Position numbers and translations under genes: made by a program. 43,862 nt of DNA, taken from Bacteroidales bacterium. Its GTDB lineage: Bacteria; Bacteroidota; Bacteroidia; Bacteroidales; ML635J-15. Below the pieces are notes generated by a model. It had not been told where the DNA came from. It ran no database searches and saw only the letters and a list, made by a program, of their open reading frames with translations. Shown piece after piece: positions 16,993-25,194 of this stretch (positions are counted from its first letter, which is position 1; every line of letters begins with the position of its first letter). Location of the stretch: positions 1 through 43,862 of the forward strand of contig JAFZRE010000008.1 of assembly GCA_017620015.1 (NCBI GenBank). Direction: 5' to 3'.

Positions 16993-17535
16993 TTAACTTA
17001 TTTCCTCCAGTTTTCCCGTTTCTGAATCAATAATAAAACCCCTTACAACTATGTCCTTTGGCACAAGCGGATGAGTCTTGATCGTCTCGACAGTCTTACG
17101 GACAGATTCGGGCGTGTCCTTGAAACCCTCCAGCCAATGTTCCAAGTTGATGCCGCACTTACGGATTGTGTCAAGCGTCTCATCGGTGATGCCTCTGGCA
17201 ATCATTTCGTGGTGAAAGTGGTCGTAACTCATGTGGCAAGCCCCGCAATGCGAATGCGCCACCACCATAATTTCCTCAACACCGAGTTCGTAGATAGCCA
17301 CAATCAGACTTCGCATAGCTGAATCGAAAGCCGAAATGACCAAGCCACCGGCATTCTTGATGATTTTTGCATCGCCGTTTTTCAAACCTAAAGCGGCAGG
17401 AAGTAGTTCTGTCAGTCTAGTGTCCATGCACGACAGCACCGCTAGTTTCTTGTCGGGGTACTTGTCGGTAATGTATTTTTCGTAACCTTTCTGTTCAACG
17501 AAAGTCTTGTTGTAGTTAATTATTTGGTCTATCAT
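16993..17535 (-). CDS. Beta-class carbonic anhydrase
   Basis: 180 residues from the ATG at 17535 (MIDQIINYNKTF). An upstream in-frame ATG at 17559 would place the start inside the promoter box. The zinc ligands are Cys36 (SCMDTR), His94 and Cys97 (HSHCGACH), and the Asp38-Arg40 dyad is present. Beta-carbonic anhydrases interconvert CO2 and bicarbonate. The short single-domain form resembles YtiB/plant-type minor beta enzymes. It is transcribed alone. Confidence 0.9.
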   Translation of the reverse strand: MIDQIINYNKTFVEQKGYEKYITDKYPDKKLAVLSCMDTRLTELLPAALGLKNGDAKIIKNAGGLVISAFDSAMRSLIVAIYELGVEEIMVVAHSHCGACHMSYDHFHHEMIARGITDETLDTIRKCGINLEHWLEGFKDTPESVRKTVETIKTHPLVPKDIVVRGFIIDSETGKLEEIS

Positions 17536-17556
17536 AATTTTAAATTTTACTAGGCA

Positions 17557-17564
17557 CAAATATA
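17557..17564 (-). promoter_or_regulatory. -7 box (TATATTTG on minus strand) for carbonic anhydrase
   Basis: Plus strand CAAATATA. It sits 22 nt before the ATG at 17535, which supports that start. Confidence 0.55.
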
Positions 17565-17598
17565 CGAAAGATTGTTAAGAGATATGTTGACCAAAAAT

Positions 17599-17787
17599 GG
17601 AATAAGTGGGGAAATTTGCACCTCAAAAAACGGAATAAGTGGTTTTTGTTTTGCCGAAGCACTTTCAAGTCTATCGGAAAAGTGTAGTTTTTAGCCCTCA
17701 AATTTTATGGAAAAGTGTAGTTTTAGGTAGCAATTTTTTATGGAAAAGTGTAGTTTTTTCTTGTGTATTTATATGGAAAAGTGTATT
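17599..17787 (+). repeat. Phased array of six GGAAnAAGTG repeats, 33-bp spacing
   Basis: GGAATAAGTGG starts at 17599 and 17632. GGAAAAGTGTAG starts at 17676, 17709 and 17742, and a last copy GGAAAAGTGTAT starts at 17775. Spacings are 33, 44, 33, 33 and 33 bp, all multiples of 11. The last four copies are preceded by TAT or TTAT and followed by T-runs. The final copy merges into a -7 promoter box. The array lies directly upstream of the DUF4143 ATPase gene. Confidence 0.9.
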
Positions 17788-17791
17788 TTTG
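17784..17791 (+). promoter_or_regulatory. -7 box TATTTTTG inside the last 33-bp repeat
   Basis: The fourth GGAAAAGTGTA unit continues as TATTTTTG, an exact TAnnTTTG match; the earlier units read TAGTTTT instead. Transcription would begin near 17798, about 18 nt before the ATG at 17816. The other repeats therefore sit upstream of the promoter. Confidence 0.6.
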
Positions 17792-17815
17792 TGGCGATAA
17801 AAATTACATAACGAT

Positions 17816-19162
17816 ATGTTTTTCAGAAAAATAGAATCGAAGATAGAGTCATTTTTAAAAGTAGAGCAAAAAAAGGTGCTTTTAATTGATGGTGCAAGAC
17901 AAGTTGGAAAGACTTTCATCATTCGCCACATAGGTGAGAAAATGTTCAAGAACTATGTGGAAATAAATCTTCTTGAGGATTCGATAAGCAAACGTATGTT
18001 CGCGAATGTCAAGTCGGTAGATGATTTCTATTTCCAATTGAGTATGTATGCTGGCGCGAAACTGAAATCGAAGGCAAATACCTTGGTCTTTCTTGACGAG
18101 ATACAGGCATATCCCCATTTCCTTACTTTACTTAAATTCATCAATCAGGACAACAAGTTCACATACATAGCAAGCGGTTCGCTTCTTGGTGTAACACTTG
18201 CAAACACATCGTCAATCCCGATGGGTAGCATAGAGGTTATGCACATGTATCCGATGGATTTCGAAGAGTTTCTGCTGGCAAATGGCTTCGGAAACTTTGC
18301 TATTGAAATGCTGCGAGAAAAATTTCAGAAAAAAGAATCGCTTGACGAATCGTCGCATAACAATTTGCTTGATATGTTCCGTAAATACTTGATTGTAGGA
18401 GGATTGCCCGATGCTGTGAAAGCATACGTAAACGAAAAGAATGTAGTTTCGGTAAGAAAAGTGCAGAACCTTACACATGAGTATTATGCCGCTGATGCTT
18501 CGAAATATGGCACCGAAAACAAACTGAAGATAAGGCGAATCTACGATATGATACCTTCAACTTTGGAAAACAAGAAGAAACGTATTGTGGCAAAGGATGT
18601 TGAAAACAAAAAGGGCAAGCGTTTCTCCGATTACGAAGACGAATTCGAATATCTTATTTCGGCTGGAATTACATTGGACGTGAGGGCAATATCCAATCCA
18701 ACCTTTCCTCTGATTGAATCGAGCCATAAAAATCTGCTGAAACTGTATCTCAATGATGTAGGCATACTTACGGGAATATTGTATGGCAACAACATTCGCT
18801 CCATCCTCGACGATGAGGAAAGCATAAACCTTGGCACTGTGTATGAGTCGGTTGTGGCGCAGGAACTTAAAGCTCACGGTTGTAATTTGTACTACTACGA
18901 CAACAAGAAAAACGGGGAAGTTGACTTTCTTATAGATGATTACGACAATCTTTCGGTTCTGCCGATTGAGATAAAGTCAGGGAAGGACTATACGGTTCAT
19001 TCCGCATTGAATCATTTTCTTTCCGTTCCAGAATATTCGGTAGATCGTGCAGTGGTGCTATCCAATACTAGGGAAATATATTATCGAGGAAGAATCACCT
19101 ATATGCCAATATATTATGTGATGTTTTTCGGCAACGAGACAGACAAGGTGATTGAGTTTTAG
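17816..19162 (+). CDS. AAA ATPase with DUF4143 (PD-(D/E)XK-like) C-terminus
   Basis: 448 residues. The N-terminal AAA_14 domain has Walker A GARQVGKT (26-33) and Walker B TLVFLDEIQ (89-97). The C-terminal DUF4143 domain ends in a segment resembling a PD-(D/E)XK nuclease core: NGEVDFLIDDY followed by LPIEIKSGK. This family is very common and highly multiplied in anaerobes and archaea. Its biological role is not established. The gene stands alone, next to no obvious partner, and is preceded by the phased 33-bp repeat array. It faces the DUF4932 gene, whose stop is 15 nt away. Confidence 0.88.
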   Translation: MFFRKIESKIESFLKVEQKKVLLIDGARQVGKTFIIRHIGEKMFKNYVEINLLEDSISKRMFANVKSVDDFYFQLSMYAGAKLKSKANTLVFLDEIQAYPHFLTLLKFINQDNKFTYIASGSLLGVTLANTSSIPMGSIEVMHMYPMDFEEFLLANGFGNFAIEMLREKFQKKESLDESSHNNLLDMFRKYLIVGGLPDAVKAYVNEKNVVSVRKVQNLTHEYYAADASKYGTENKLKIRRIYDMIPSTLENKKKRIVAKDVENKKGKRFSDYEDEFEYLISAGITLDVRAISNPTFPLIESSHKNLLKLYLNDVGILTGILYGNNIRSILDDEESINLGTVYESVVAQELKAHGCNLYYYDNKKNGEVDFLIDDYDNLSVLPIEIKSGKDYTVHSALNHFLSVPEYSVDRAVVLSNTREIYYRGRITYMPIYYVMFFGNETDKVIEF

Positions 19163-19177
19163 TGACATTTTCCCCTT

Positions 19178-20584
19178 TTATTCTCCCGTGCTAAAATTGA
19201 TTTCAAGGCTCTTGCCTGCATTGTGGCCGTCCTTGGTGGTGAAGGCTGCTCCATAAACCATAAATCCGTATCGGTGCGACGGCTCCAGGAAGAAATCTAT
19301 CTTAAGCGTCTTGTCGTCCGACCAGTTGTAGCCTTTGAAAGTTGGGAAATCTGCCCCCGAAGAACTGAAATGCAACGCAATGGCATTATTCATCGGCTTG
19401 GAAAACTTGATGACAACTGTATAATTGCCAGAAGGTACATTAGTAGCACCATCCTTGATGCTTACCTTATAGGTGGCATTCAGTTTCGCCTGTTTTTGCT
19501 GTCGCTTTTTGTATTGCTTTAAATCAAAGTCGTTCACGGCTTTCGCCAAACTGGACATGAAATCGGACATAGTTGCATAACTATCGCGTTGCTGCTCGTA
19601 TTGTTTTAGCGCATCACACAAGGTCTGGGTAAGGATAAAACCGCTATTTTCTTCATTCTTGATAAGTTCCGATTCGTTAACCTGAGGATAATGCGTCTTC
19701 ATATAGCGGATGACAGATGCGCGAACAAAAGTTTCATGCATCATTATCAGAGCCGAGGTGTAGGCTGATCTCTTCAGTTGCTCTTTCTTTTCCAGGAACA
19801 CCTTTTCTGCAGATTTGTCCATCAGCGACCAGTACTGCTCGTTCAGGCGGTTGCAGAAGTGATGGCAAAACTCGTGGATGACTATGGGCAATACCAAATT
19901 CGCATCAAAAACAAAATTACCTTTGTCATCTACCTGACAATTTCCGATGATGGGACTCAGCACAATGCTGCTGTCTTTTGCCAGGTAACTGCATCCGTAA
20001 TTTTGCGGACCAACCAGCAGACTTAGTACAATTCCGAACTGACTATCGTTTTGAGAGCCAAAGTATTTGTTGAACCAGTCGTAGTCCACTTTCTGGTTTA
20101 TGTCGTTGAAGGTCTTTTCAACTTGCGCGTACACAGTTTGCTGTTGCAAGAACCAGTCGTGGAAGCGGGTTTTGTGGTAAAAATCGTTCAACGGCTCCAG
20201 AAACTCTTTCTTCTGCTGGTCTGACCACCTATCGAAAGAGCCGTCACTGCCTTCCAAAAGGTTGTCGTCAAACACAATATTGCCATTGCTGTCAACTGTA
20301 AGATGTAAACCGTAAGAAACAACAGCATCGTATGATATTCCCAACTCACGATATTGGGTGGCTAACTTTACCGCCTGGAGCTCTTTGAACTGGGCAAAAA
20401 TGGAATCAACATCTTGTGCGAATTGTGGCACCCTACACATATTGTATTCGCGTGAACCAGAAAGTCGCCATACCATGGCGGTTAGGTCAACGCATTCGTC
20501 AAAATGCACCGATACTGGATTCTGCGAGAACGATGTGAGTGTGCAGAAAGCAGCACAAATAAGTACAGTTAAACGTGTTTTCAT
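19178..20584 (-). CDS. Secreted DUF4932 zinc-peptidase-like protein with Ig-like domain
   Basis: 468 residues with a signal peptide (cut near Ser20-Gln21). The central region matches the DUF4932 type and holds HEFCHH, an HExxH zinc-peptidase motif with His237, Glu238 and His241. The C-terminal 95 residues (VSIKDGATNVPSGNYTVVIK, FSKPMN) look like an SbsA/Big_5 immunoglobulin-like domain. The motif makes a metalloprotease activity plausible but unproven. It ends 15 nt from the convergent ATPase gene and appears monocistronic. Confidence 0.78.
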   Translation of the reverse strand: MKTRLTVLICAAFCTLTSFSQNPVSVHFDECVDLTAMVWRLSGSREYNMCRVPQFAQDVDSIFAQFKELQAVKLATQYRELGISYDAVVSYGLHLTVDSNGNIVFDDNLLEGSDGSFDRWSDQQKKEFLEPLNDFYHKTRFHDWFLQQQTVYAQVEKTFNDINQKVDYDWFNKYFGSQNDSQFGIVLSLLVGPQNYGCSYLAKDSSIVLSPIIGNCQVDDKGNFVFDANLVLPIVIHEFCHHFCNRLNEQYWSLMDKSAEKVFLEKKEQLKRSAYTSALIMMHETFVRASVIRYMKTHYPQVNESELIKNEENSGFILTQTLCDALKQYEQQRDSYATMSDFMSSLAKAVNDFDLKQYKKRQQKQAKLNATYKVSIKDGATNVPSGNYTVVIKFSKPMNNAIALHFSSSGADFPTFKGYNWSDDKTLKIDFFLEPSHRYGFMVYGAAFTTKDGHNAGKSLEINFSTGE

Positions 20585-20645
20585 TACAAAATCAAATATT
20601 CAAATTATCAACCTTTAGCTCAACGAAGTTAAATCTTTAAATTTT

Positions 20646-21413
20646 TCAAACCATCCTCCCCCTCCTAAACTCGTTGCACACAATCGCCGCCGCCATCGAG
20701 ATGTTGAGTGACTCGACGTGTTTGTCGCAAAATGGCGGAATGAAAAGTTTGCGTGTAATTTTGGCTTCCACCTCGCGCGAAATGCCGTTGCCTTCGTTGC
20801 CCATGACGATAAGTCCGTTTTGCGGAAGTGAGCAACCGTAGATGTTGTCGCCCTCGAGGAAAGTTCCGAAGCAGTCCAAGCCAGTTTGTTGGCGATAGTC
20901 GACAATGAACTGTGGCAAGTCGGTGTAGAATATGTTCACGCGCAGGAAGGCACCCATTGTTGCCTGAATGACCTTAGAATTGTAAAGGTCGGTGCTGCCG
21001 TTTGAGCAGACAATATTGCGTATTCCGAACCAGTCGCAGATGCGGATTATTGTGCCGAAGTTACCAGGATCCTGCACGGTGTCGATTGCCATGGTGAGAG
21101 AGTCGGACAAGTCGCTGATATTTAGTTCCCTGTGCGGAATGCCCACGGCAGCCATTATTGTAGAGGCTGTGCGGAAGTTCGACAGTTTTTCCATTGTGCG
21201 CTCGTCCGTTTCAAACTTCAAGTTGCTGTCGATTGGAACTTTGTCGAGGCTTTCGGGCAGTCCGACGAGCATTTTTATTTCCATTCCGGCATTTACAACT
21301 TCACCAATAATCTTGAAACCTTCCACGACGAACATCCCGTGCTGGTCGCGGAACTTCTTGAGCGCCAGCGAACTTAATATGCTGGCTTTTGCCTTGGATA
21401 ACTGCTGGTTCAT
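20646..21413 (-). CDS. SPOUT (TrmH/SpoU) family RNA 2'-O-methyltransferase
   Basis: 255 residues from the ATG at 21413 (MNQQLSKAKASILSSLALKK). Longer in-frame starts would run across the promoter. An N-terminal SpoU substrate-binding domain (KFRDQHGMFVVEGFKIIGEV) precedes the knotted SPOUT domain with its three motifs: TVQDPGNFGTIIRICDWFG, VMGNEGNGIS and VESLNISMAAAIVCNEFRR. It should transfer a methyl group from SAM to a ribose 2'-OH in rRNA or tRNA. The exact target cannot be assigned. Confidence 0.9.
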   Translation of the reverse strand: MNQQLSKAKASILSSLALKKFRDQHGMFVVEGFKIIGEVVNAGMEIKMLVGLPESLDKVPIDSNLKFETDERTMEKLSNFRTASTIMAAVGIPHRELNISDLSDSLTMAIDTVQDPGNFGTIIRICDWFGIRNIVCSNGSTDLYNSKVIQATMGAFLRVNIFYTDLPQFIVDYRQQTGLDCFGTFLEGDNIYGCSLPQNGLIVMGNEGNGISREVEAKITRKLFIPPFCDKHVESLNISMAAAIVCNEFRRGRMV

Positions 21414-21433
21414 TACCTTATATTTATAATGCA

Positions 21434-21441
21434 CAAAAATA
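21434..21441 (-). promoter_or_regulatory. -7 box (TATTTTTG on minus strand) for the methyltransferase
   Basis: Plus strand CAAAAATA, 21 nt before the ATG at 21413. The region 21414-21569 holds divergent promoters. Confidence 0.55.
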
Positions 21442-21485
21442 AATAATTTCTTCTCTACCCTTGCGCAGTTTGTGCAATATTTTTG

Positions 21486-21524
21486 TATCTTTGTTGTCAC
21501 AACTTAGGCGAATCAAAACGCCTA
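21486..21524 (+). promoter_or_regulatory. -7 box TATCTTTG and leader hairpin before the 411-residue orphan gene
   Basis: TATCTTTG (21486-21493) fits the -7 consensus, with a start near 21500. The 70-nt leader carries an inverted repeat, TAGGCG (21505-21510) and CGCCTA (21519-21524), that could form a 6-bp hairpin at the very 5' end of the mRNA. Confidence 0.5.
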
Positions 21525-21569
21525 ATAGAAGTCGAAATAAAAGAAACTTACAAATAAAAACACTATTCT

Positions 21570-22805
21570 ATGTTTAAAACATCAGCAATCAACAAATTCT
21601 CATCCATCGTGCCGCTTCGCTACGACACTGTATATTATATGGAATCCATCGACAACGAAGACCTTAACCATACTATGCGCCAATTGAAACAAGCAGGCCC
21701 GCTGTTTAGAAATGCAGAGATGCTGCCCTTCCCGATTAAATTGCAGTATGTGTCGCAAAAGGATCTTGACTCAAATTATTTACGGGCACAACTTAATGGC
21801 ACCTGCGATGCCGATGATTTGAATGATACCATAGACAATCTGCGGCAGTGCTTTTCTGCTGACACTGGAGGCTCTCTGATTGCACGCTGTTTACCATCCT
21901 TCTCCTACGATGATGTGATGGAAGACGACAGCGCTGTTTGTTCCTATCCAGAGTTTAGGTCAACTTCCCCAGAAGATGCTGTGGAAAATGCGAAATCGTT
22001 TGCCCGTTTTGTGGCAGAGGAAAATTTTGAGCGGTTATCTGGCGAATCTTATTATACTTTTCAACAAGCAAAAGAAGATGCTAAATATCCTCGGCGTTCG
22101 TATGGTGGTGGCTACGGAATGGGGTTTATAGTTAGACTTCCAGATCCTAAGAAAATAACGGACGATATGCAGAGGAGAGCCTCTGAACTTGACGATATTA
22201 TCAAAGAGTTAACTGAAAACGATGATGATTTTGCAGATGAATTGTTGTCGGTATTTCTGATGCGAAGGCAAGGCAAAGGCAAATATAAAAAAGTGTATCC
22301 GGTTGTTGTCGAAAGAGACAGAATTTACATTAAAATTTCTGAAGAAAAGCGTAAGCATGTGGTATTTAGACGCGCCGGTATCGCCAAAACTTTGTACATC
22401 TTTTTTCTGCGGCAAATAGAAAAGGCAAATAAAAACCATAGTGAGCCTATATATATATCTAAAGCAGAATTGGTGGATTACAAGAAAGAACTTATTTCTA
22501 TTTATGAAAGAATCAGTCGATGGGCAACAAAAGACAATAATGATGAGCGTGATATTGAAAACATTATTGAATCATTGTATGACAAAACCAAATCAAATAA
22601 CAACGAATTTAATAACGCTCTCTCATCCATACGCGATTTCTTCAAGAATGAATTTGATGTTAATGCTATTAAAGAGCAAATCAACAAATGTTATACTGTG
22701 GAAAAAATGGGTAAAGATAAATTTGGTAACGATGCCTATGGAATCAACCTTGACCCAGAAGATTTTGACTTGGGGATGTTCAGCATAGACAGACTGAAGG
22801 TTTAG
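21570..22805 (+). CDS. Protein of unknown function, 411 residues
   Basis: No family was recognised with certainty. There is no signal peptide or membrane segment, so it is probably cytoplasmic and it is rich in charged residues. Residues about 250-400 (RIYIKISEEKRKHVVFRRAG, AKTLYIFFLR, ISKAELVDYKKELISIYERI, SSIRDFFKNEF) are reminiscent of a helical, winged-helix-like C-terminal region seen in other uncharacterised Bacteroidota proteins; this is a weak impression. A Gly/Tyr-rich turn (RSYGGGYGMGF) splits the two halves. The gene begins the accessory region, has its own promoter and ends before a strong terminator. Confidence 0.8.
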   Translation: MFKTSAINKFSSIVPLRYDTVYYMESIDNEDLNHTMRQLKQAGPLFRNAEMLPFPIKLQYVSQKDLDSNYLRAQLNGTCDADDLNDTIDNLRQCFSADTGGSLIARCLPSFSYDDVMEDDSAVCSYPEFRSTSPEDAVENAKSFARFVAEENFERLSGESYYTFQQAKEDAKYPRRSYGGGYGMGFIVRLPDPKKITDDMQRRASELDDIIKELTENDDDFADELLSVFLMRRQGKGKYKKVYPVVVERDRIYIKISEEKRKHVVFRRAGIAKTLYIFFLRQIEKANKNHSEPIYISKAELVDYKKELISIYERISRWATKDNNDERDIENIIESLYDKTKSNNNEFNNALSSIRDFFKNEFDVNAIKEQINKCYTVEKMGKDKFGNDAYGINLDPEDFDLGMFSIDRLKV

Positions 22806-22854
22806 GTGCGCTATTTCTTCGCAGTAAAAATTGAAACATTACACAACCTAGAAC

Positions 22855-22886
22855 AAAAATGCTATTGGAAACCAATAGCATTTTTT
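22855..22886 (+). terminator. Strong Rho-independent terminator after the 411-residue orphan
   Basis: ATGCTATTGG and CCAATAGCAT pair perfectly around an AAA loop (22869-22871). The stem extends with A-T pairs to 14 bp and ends in a run of T (22881-22886). The A-tract on the other side makes it symmetric, but no gene faces it. Confidence 0.85.
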
Positions 22887-22909
22887 GCGTTATAGTGCTA
22901 AAATCTTTC

Positions 22910-22957
22910 CTGCTACTAGCATTATCACCCACCATATTATAATTTTCCTTATTTTTG
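22910..22957 (+). promoter_or_regulatory. Shared-type promoter, weak copy: CTGCTAcTAGCA plus -7 box
   Basis: CTGCTAcTAGCA (22910-22921, centre 22916) lies 34 bp before a -7 box TATTTTTG (22950-22957). The right arm of the palindrome is degenerate compared with the copies at 25652, 27339 and 29350, and the conserved leader after the -7 box is absent. It would drive the PARG-like gene at 22985. Confidence 0.6.
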
Positions 22958-22984
22958 CACCGAATTTTAAAAACTAAACCAACT

Positions 22985-23833
22985 ATGTATAATGATAAGT
23001 TTCAGCAAAGGAAACAGTATTTGGTGTCGGTACACGACGACACGATGCGCAGAATAGACCGCGACCCCGAATTTAAGCAGGCGGTCGCAAAAGGTATTGA
23101 GAATCAAGTGTTCATTCCGCACGACAAGAAGATTGTCCTGCCGAAATCCGAGGACGGTAAGGACCTGAATTTGCGTGTGAGCGGTTTGCGTACAATGGAA
23201 GCAGCCGCACCGTATGTTCGTGATGGGAAGTGCGTGGCGGTACTGAATTTTGCTTCGGCAACAACTCCTGGTGGAGGTGTGAAAAAAGGTTCGTCGGCAC
23301 AGGAAGAATGCCTTTGTAGGGTGTCCACCTTGTTGCCTTGCCTCGATTCGGAAATGCCGCACAGGATGTTCTACAATCCGCACAGGAAAACGCGCAATCC
23401 ACTGCACAACGACGACATCATCTACACACGCGATGTACTTGTCATAAAGGACGATGACTACAATCTTCTCGACGAGCCGTTCTATGTGGATGTCATCACC
23501 TGCGCTGCACCTAACCTGCGCGAGAATCCGTCCAACGGACTAAACCCCGATGAGGGCGAACCGGCATATATTAGCAATGCCGAACTGCTTGAACTTCACA
23601 AGTTGCGAGCACGTAAGATTCTTGCATCTGCTGCTTATAACGAAGCCGAAGTCGTAATACTCGGTGCGTTTGGCTGCGGAGTGTTCCGCAATCCGCCTGA
23701 GGTTGTCGCATCAGCGTACAAGGCCGTTGTCGATGAGTTCCGTGGCTATTTCGATGCCATTGAGTTTGCCGTCTATTGCCGTCCGGGCGACAGCAGGAAT
23801 TATGATGTGTTTAAGAGGATATTGGGGAAGTAA
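22985..23833 (+). CDS. PARG-like ADP-ribose glycohydrolase (TIGR02452 macrodomain family)
   Basis: 282 residues from the ATG at 22985; an in-frame TTG at 22955 lies in the promoter box and is rejected. The macrodomain carries the PARG signature GGG-X(6-8)-QEE as PGGGVKKGSSAQEE (Gly96-98, Gln106-Glu108). The adenine/diphosphate-binding region appears as LNFASATTPGGG and GAFGCGVFRNPP. Such enzymes cut poly- or mono-ADP-ribose, and bacterial members occur in NAD/ADP-ribose stress and phage or toxin contexts. No ADP-ribosyltransferase is visible nearby. It precedes a 75-residue gene by one base and shares its promoter design with three other units in this region. Confidence 0.87.
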   Translation: MYNDKFQQRKQYLVSVHDDTMRRIDRDPEFKQAVAKGIENQVFIPHDKKIVLPKSEDGKDLNLRVSGLRTMEAAAPYVRDGKCVAVLNFASATTPGGGVKKGSSAQEECLCRVSTLLPCLDSEMPHRMFYNPHRKTRNPLHNDDIIYTRDVLVIKDDDYNLLDEPFYVDVITCAAPNLRENPSNGLNPDEGEPAYISNAELLELHKLRARKILASAAYNEAEVVILGAFGCGVFRNPPEVVASAYKAVVDEFRGYFDAIEFAVYCRPGDSRNYDVFKRILGK

Positions 23834-23834
23834 T

Positions 23835-24062
23835 ATGGAAACAAAAGACGAGTCGGAGATGCTTGACATTCTTCGGAAAATCGATGACTATAGGCAGAAA
23901 CTAAAACAATTGAATCCTAAGGATTTCAAGCCACCAAGCGATTATTTTCAGTTAGGAGAAACAACCTTCAAAGTGAAATTATCACCAGAGGCGAAACTTG
24001 GGGATTTGCTTTACATTCTTGATCATATTGAAGAACACGTGAAAATGCACTATAGACAATGA
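23835..24062 (+). CDS. Small acidic protein of unknown function, 75 residues
   Basis: The ATG at 23835 follows the PARG-like stop codon (23831-23833) by one base, so it is probably translationally coupled to it. The product is helical at the N-terminus (METKDESEMLDILRKIDDYR) and at the C-terminus (LLYILDHIEEHVKMHY), with a Pro-rich middle. No family was recognised. A longer frame upstream inside the PARG-like gene is a shadow and was not used. Confidence 0.65.
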   Translation: METKDESEMLDILRKIDDYRQKLKQLNPKDFKPPSDYFQLGETTFKVKLSPEAKLGDLLYILDHIEEHVKMHYRQ

Positions 24063-24102
24063 TTGTGGAAGGACAATTTGTCCACGAAAAAATGAAAAAA
24101 AG

Positions 24103-25164
24103 ATGAAAGAAATGAATAATGAAGTATCAAATAATAATGATGCGCTGAGGGAAGAATATCAGCAGATTATAAAAGAATCGGAAGCTGATAATAACATTGA
24201 GGTATTCGACAGGATTTTACCGTTGGCCGAGGCTGGACTGGCGGAAGCACAATGGTACATAGGTCGTTATTATAAATACGATAAACCTCGCGAAAAAGGC
24301 TACAAGGAGCAGGTTGAGCATTGGCTAAGACTATCGGCAGAACAGCACTATCCACCAGCGGAACTAGAATTGGGCGAATGGCTCTATTATGGCCGCAACA
24401 CATTTAAAACCGACACTGAGTGTGAGCAGTGGTTTCTTCTCGCAGCTGAACACGGACAGGCAGAAGCCTGCTATTTCCTTGGGAAACTGGCGAAAGACAG
24501 GGGAGATATGGCAGAAGCATGCCGTTGGTGGCTAAAGGGTGCCGAAGCGGGCGATGGCAATTCTCAAGAAGAATTGGCTTTCTGCTACGAAACCGCACAA
24601 GGCGTTCCATACGACATTGATGCTGCAATTCATTGGTACAAACAAGTGGCTTTGCACGATTATTTTGGCCCTGAAGATGCTTTCTACCAAATAGCCGTTC
24701 TCAAAAAGTACGCGATGGAAAAGTTTGCCAATCTTAATGACTGGGCATCGGAGCGCTTTTGGGAAGGAGAAAAAGAGATGTTGCGCGGAAATCTGGCCAA
24801 AGCAGTAAGTTTATGGCGCTGGACTCCCGACCCGCGTGCGATGGTAATGGAAGCCTGGCAGATGTTGCACGTTGTGGATGGTGTTGTGGAAAAGGAAGGG
24901 GAAGAGTATTTCGATGACGATGAGATGTTTGTGGAGGAAGAGGAAGAATCAATTAAGGCGGTGGCAAAGTTATTCTCTAAACATAAGCATCCTGCCGCCT
25001 ACTACCTGATGGGTTTCCTTTACGAGTACAACATCTGCTACATCAAAAAAGATATGACCCAAGCTCGTTATTGGTACGAAAAGGCAGCTGAAGCCGGTGA
25101 TCCCGTGGCAGTATCGAAATTGAAAAAGTTAGAAAAAGATATGATGGACTATTCTATGGAATAA
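24103..25164 (+). CDS. Sel1-repeat (TPR-like) protein
   Basis: 353 residues, no signal peptide. Several Sel1-like repeats are visible: AEAQWYIGRYYKYDKPREKG, AELELGEWLYYGRN, AEACYFLGKLAKDRGDMAEA, NSQEELAFCYETAQGVPYDI, and near the C-terminus AAYYLMGFLYEYNICYIKKD followed by ARYWYEKAAEAGDPVAVSKL. An acidic stretch interrupts the series at about residues 265-290. Such solenoids act as protein-protein adaptors; the partner is unknown. It begins 40 nt after the 75-residue gene and may be in the same transcript as the PARG-like gene. Confidence 0.85.
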   Translation: MKEMNNEVSNNNDALREEYQQIIKESEADNNIEVFDRILPLAEAGLAEAQWYIGRYYKYDKPREKGYKEQVEHWLRLSAEQHYPPAELELGEWLYYGRNTFKTDTECEQWFLLAAEHGQAEACYFLGKLAKDRGDMAEACRWWLKGAEAGDGNSQEELAFCYETAQGVPYDIDAAIHWYKQVALHDYFGPEDAFYQIAVLKKYAMEKFANLNDWASERFWEGEKEMLRGNLAKAVSLWRWTPDPRAMVMEAWQMLHVVDGVVEKEGEEYFDDDEMFVEEEEESIKAVAKLFSKHKHPAAYYLMGFLYEYNICYIKKDMTQARYWYEKAAEAGDPVAVSKLKKLEKDMMDYSME

Positions 25165-25194
25165 TAAATACAAAAACCTATAAACCAAATAACT

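Noticed and set aside
17599..17787. CRISPR-like or coding repeat gene
   Set aside because: The repeated word is about 12 bp with 21-bp AT-rich gaps, and the frames on both strands contain stops across the full array.
23664..23834. Upstream extension of the 75-residue gene
   Set aside because: The extra codons overlap the PARG-like gene in another frame; the ATG at 23835 directly after its stop is the better start.
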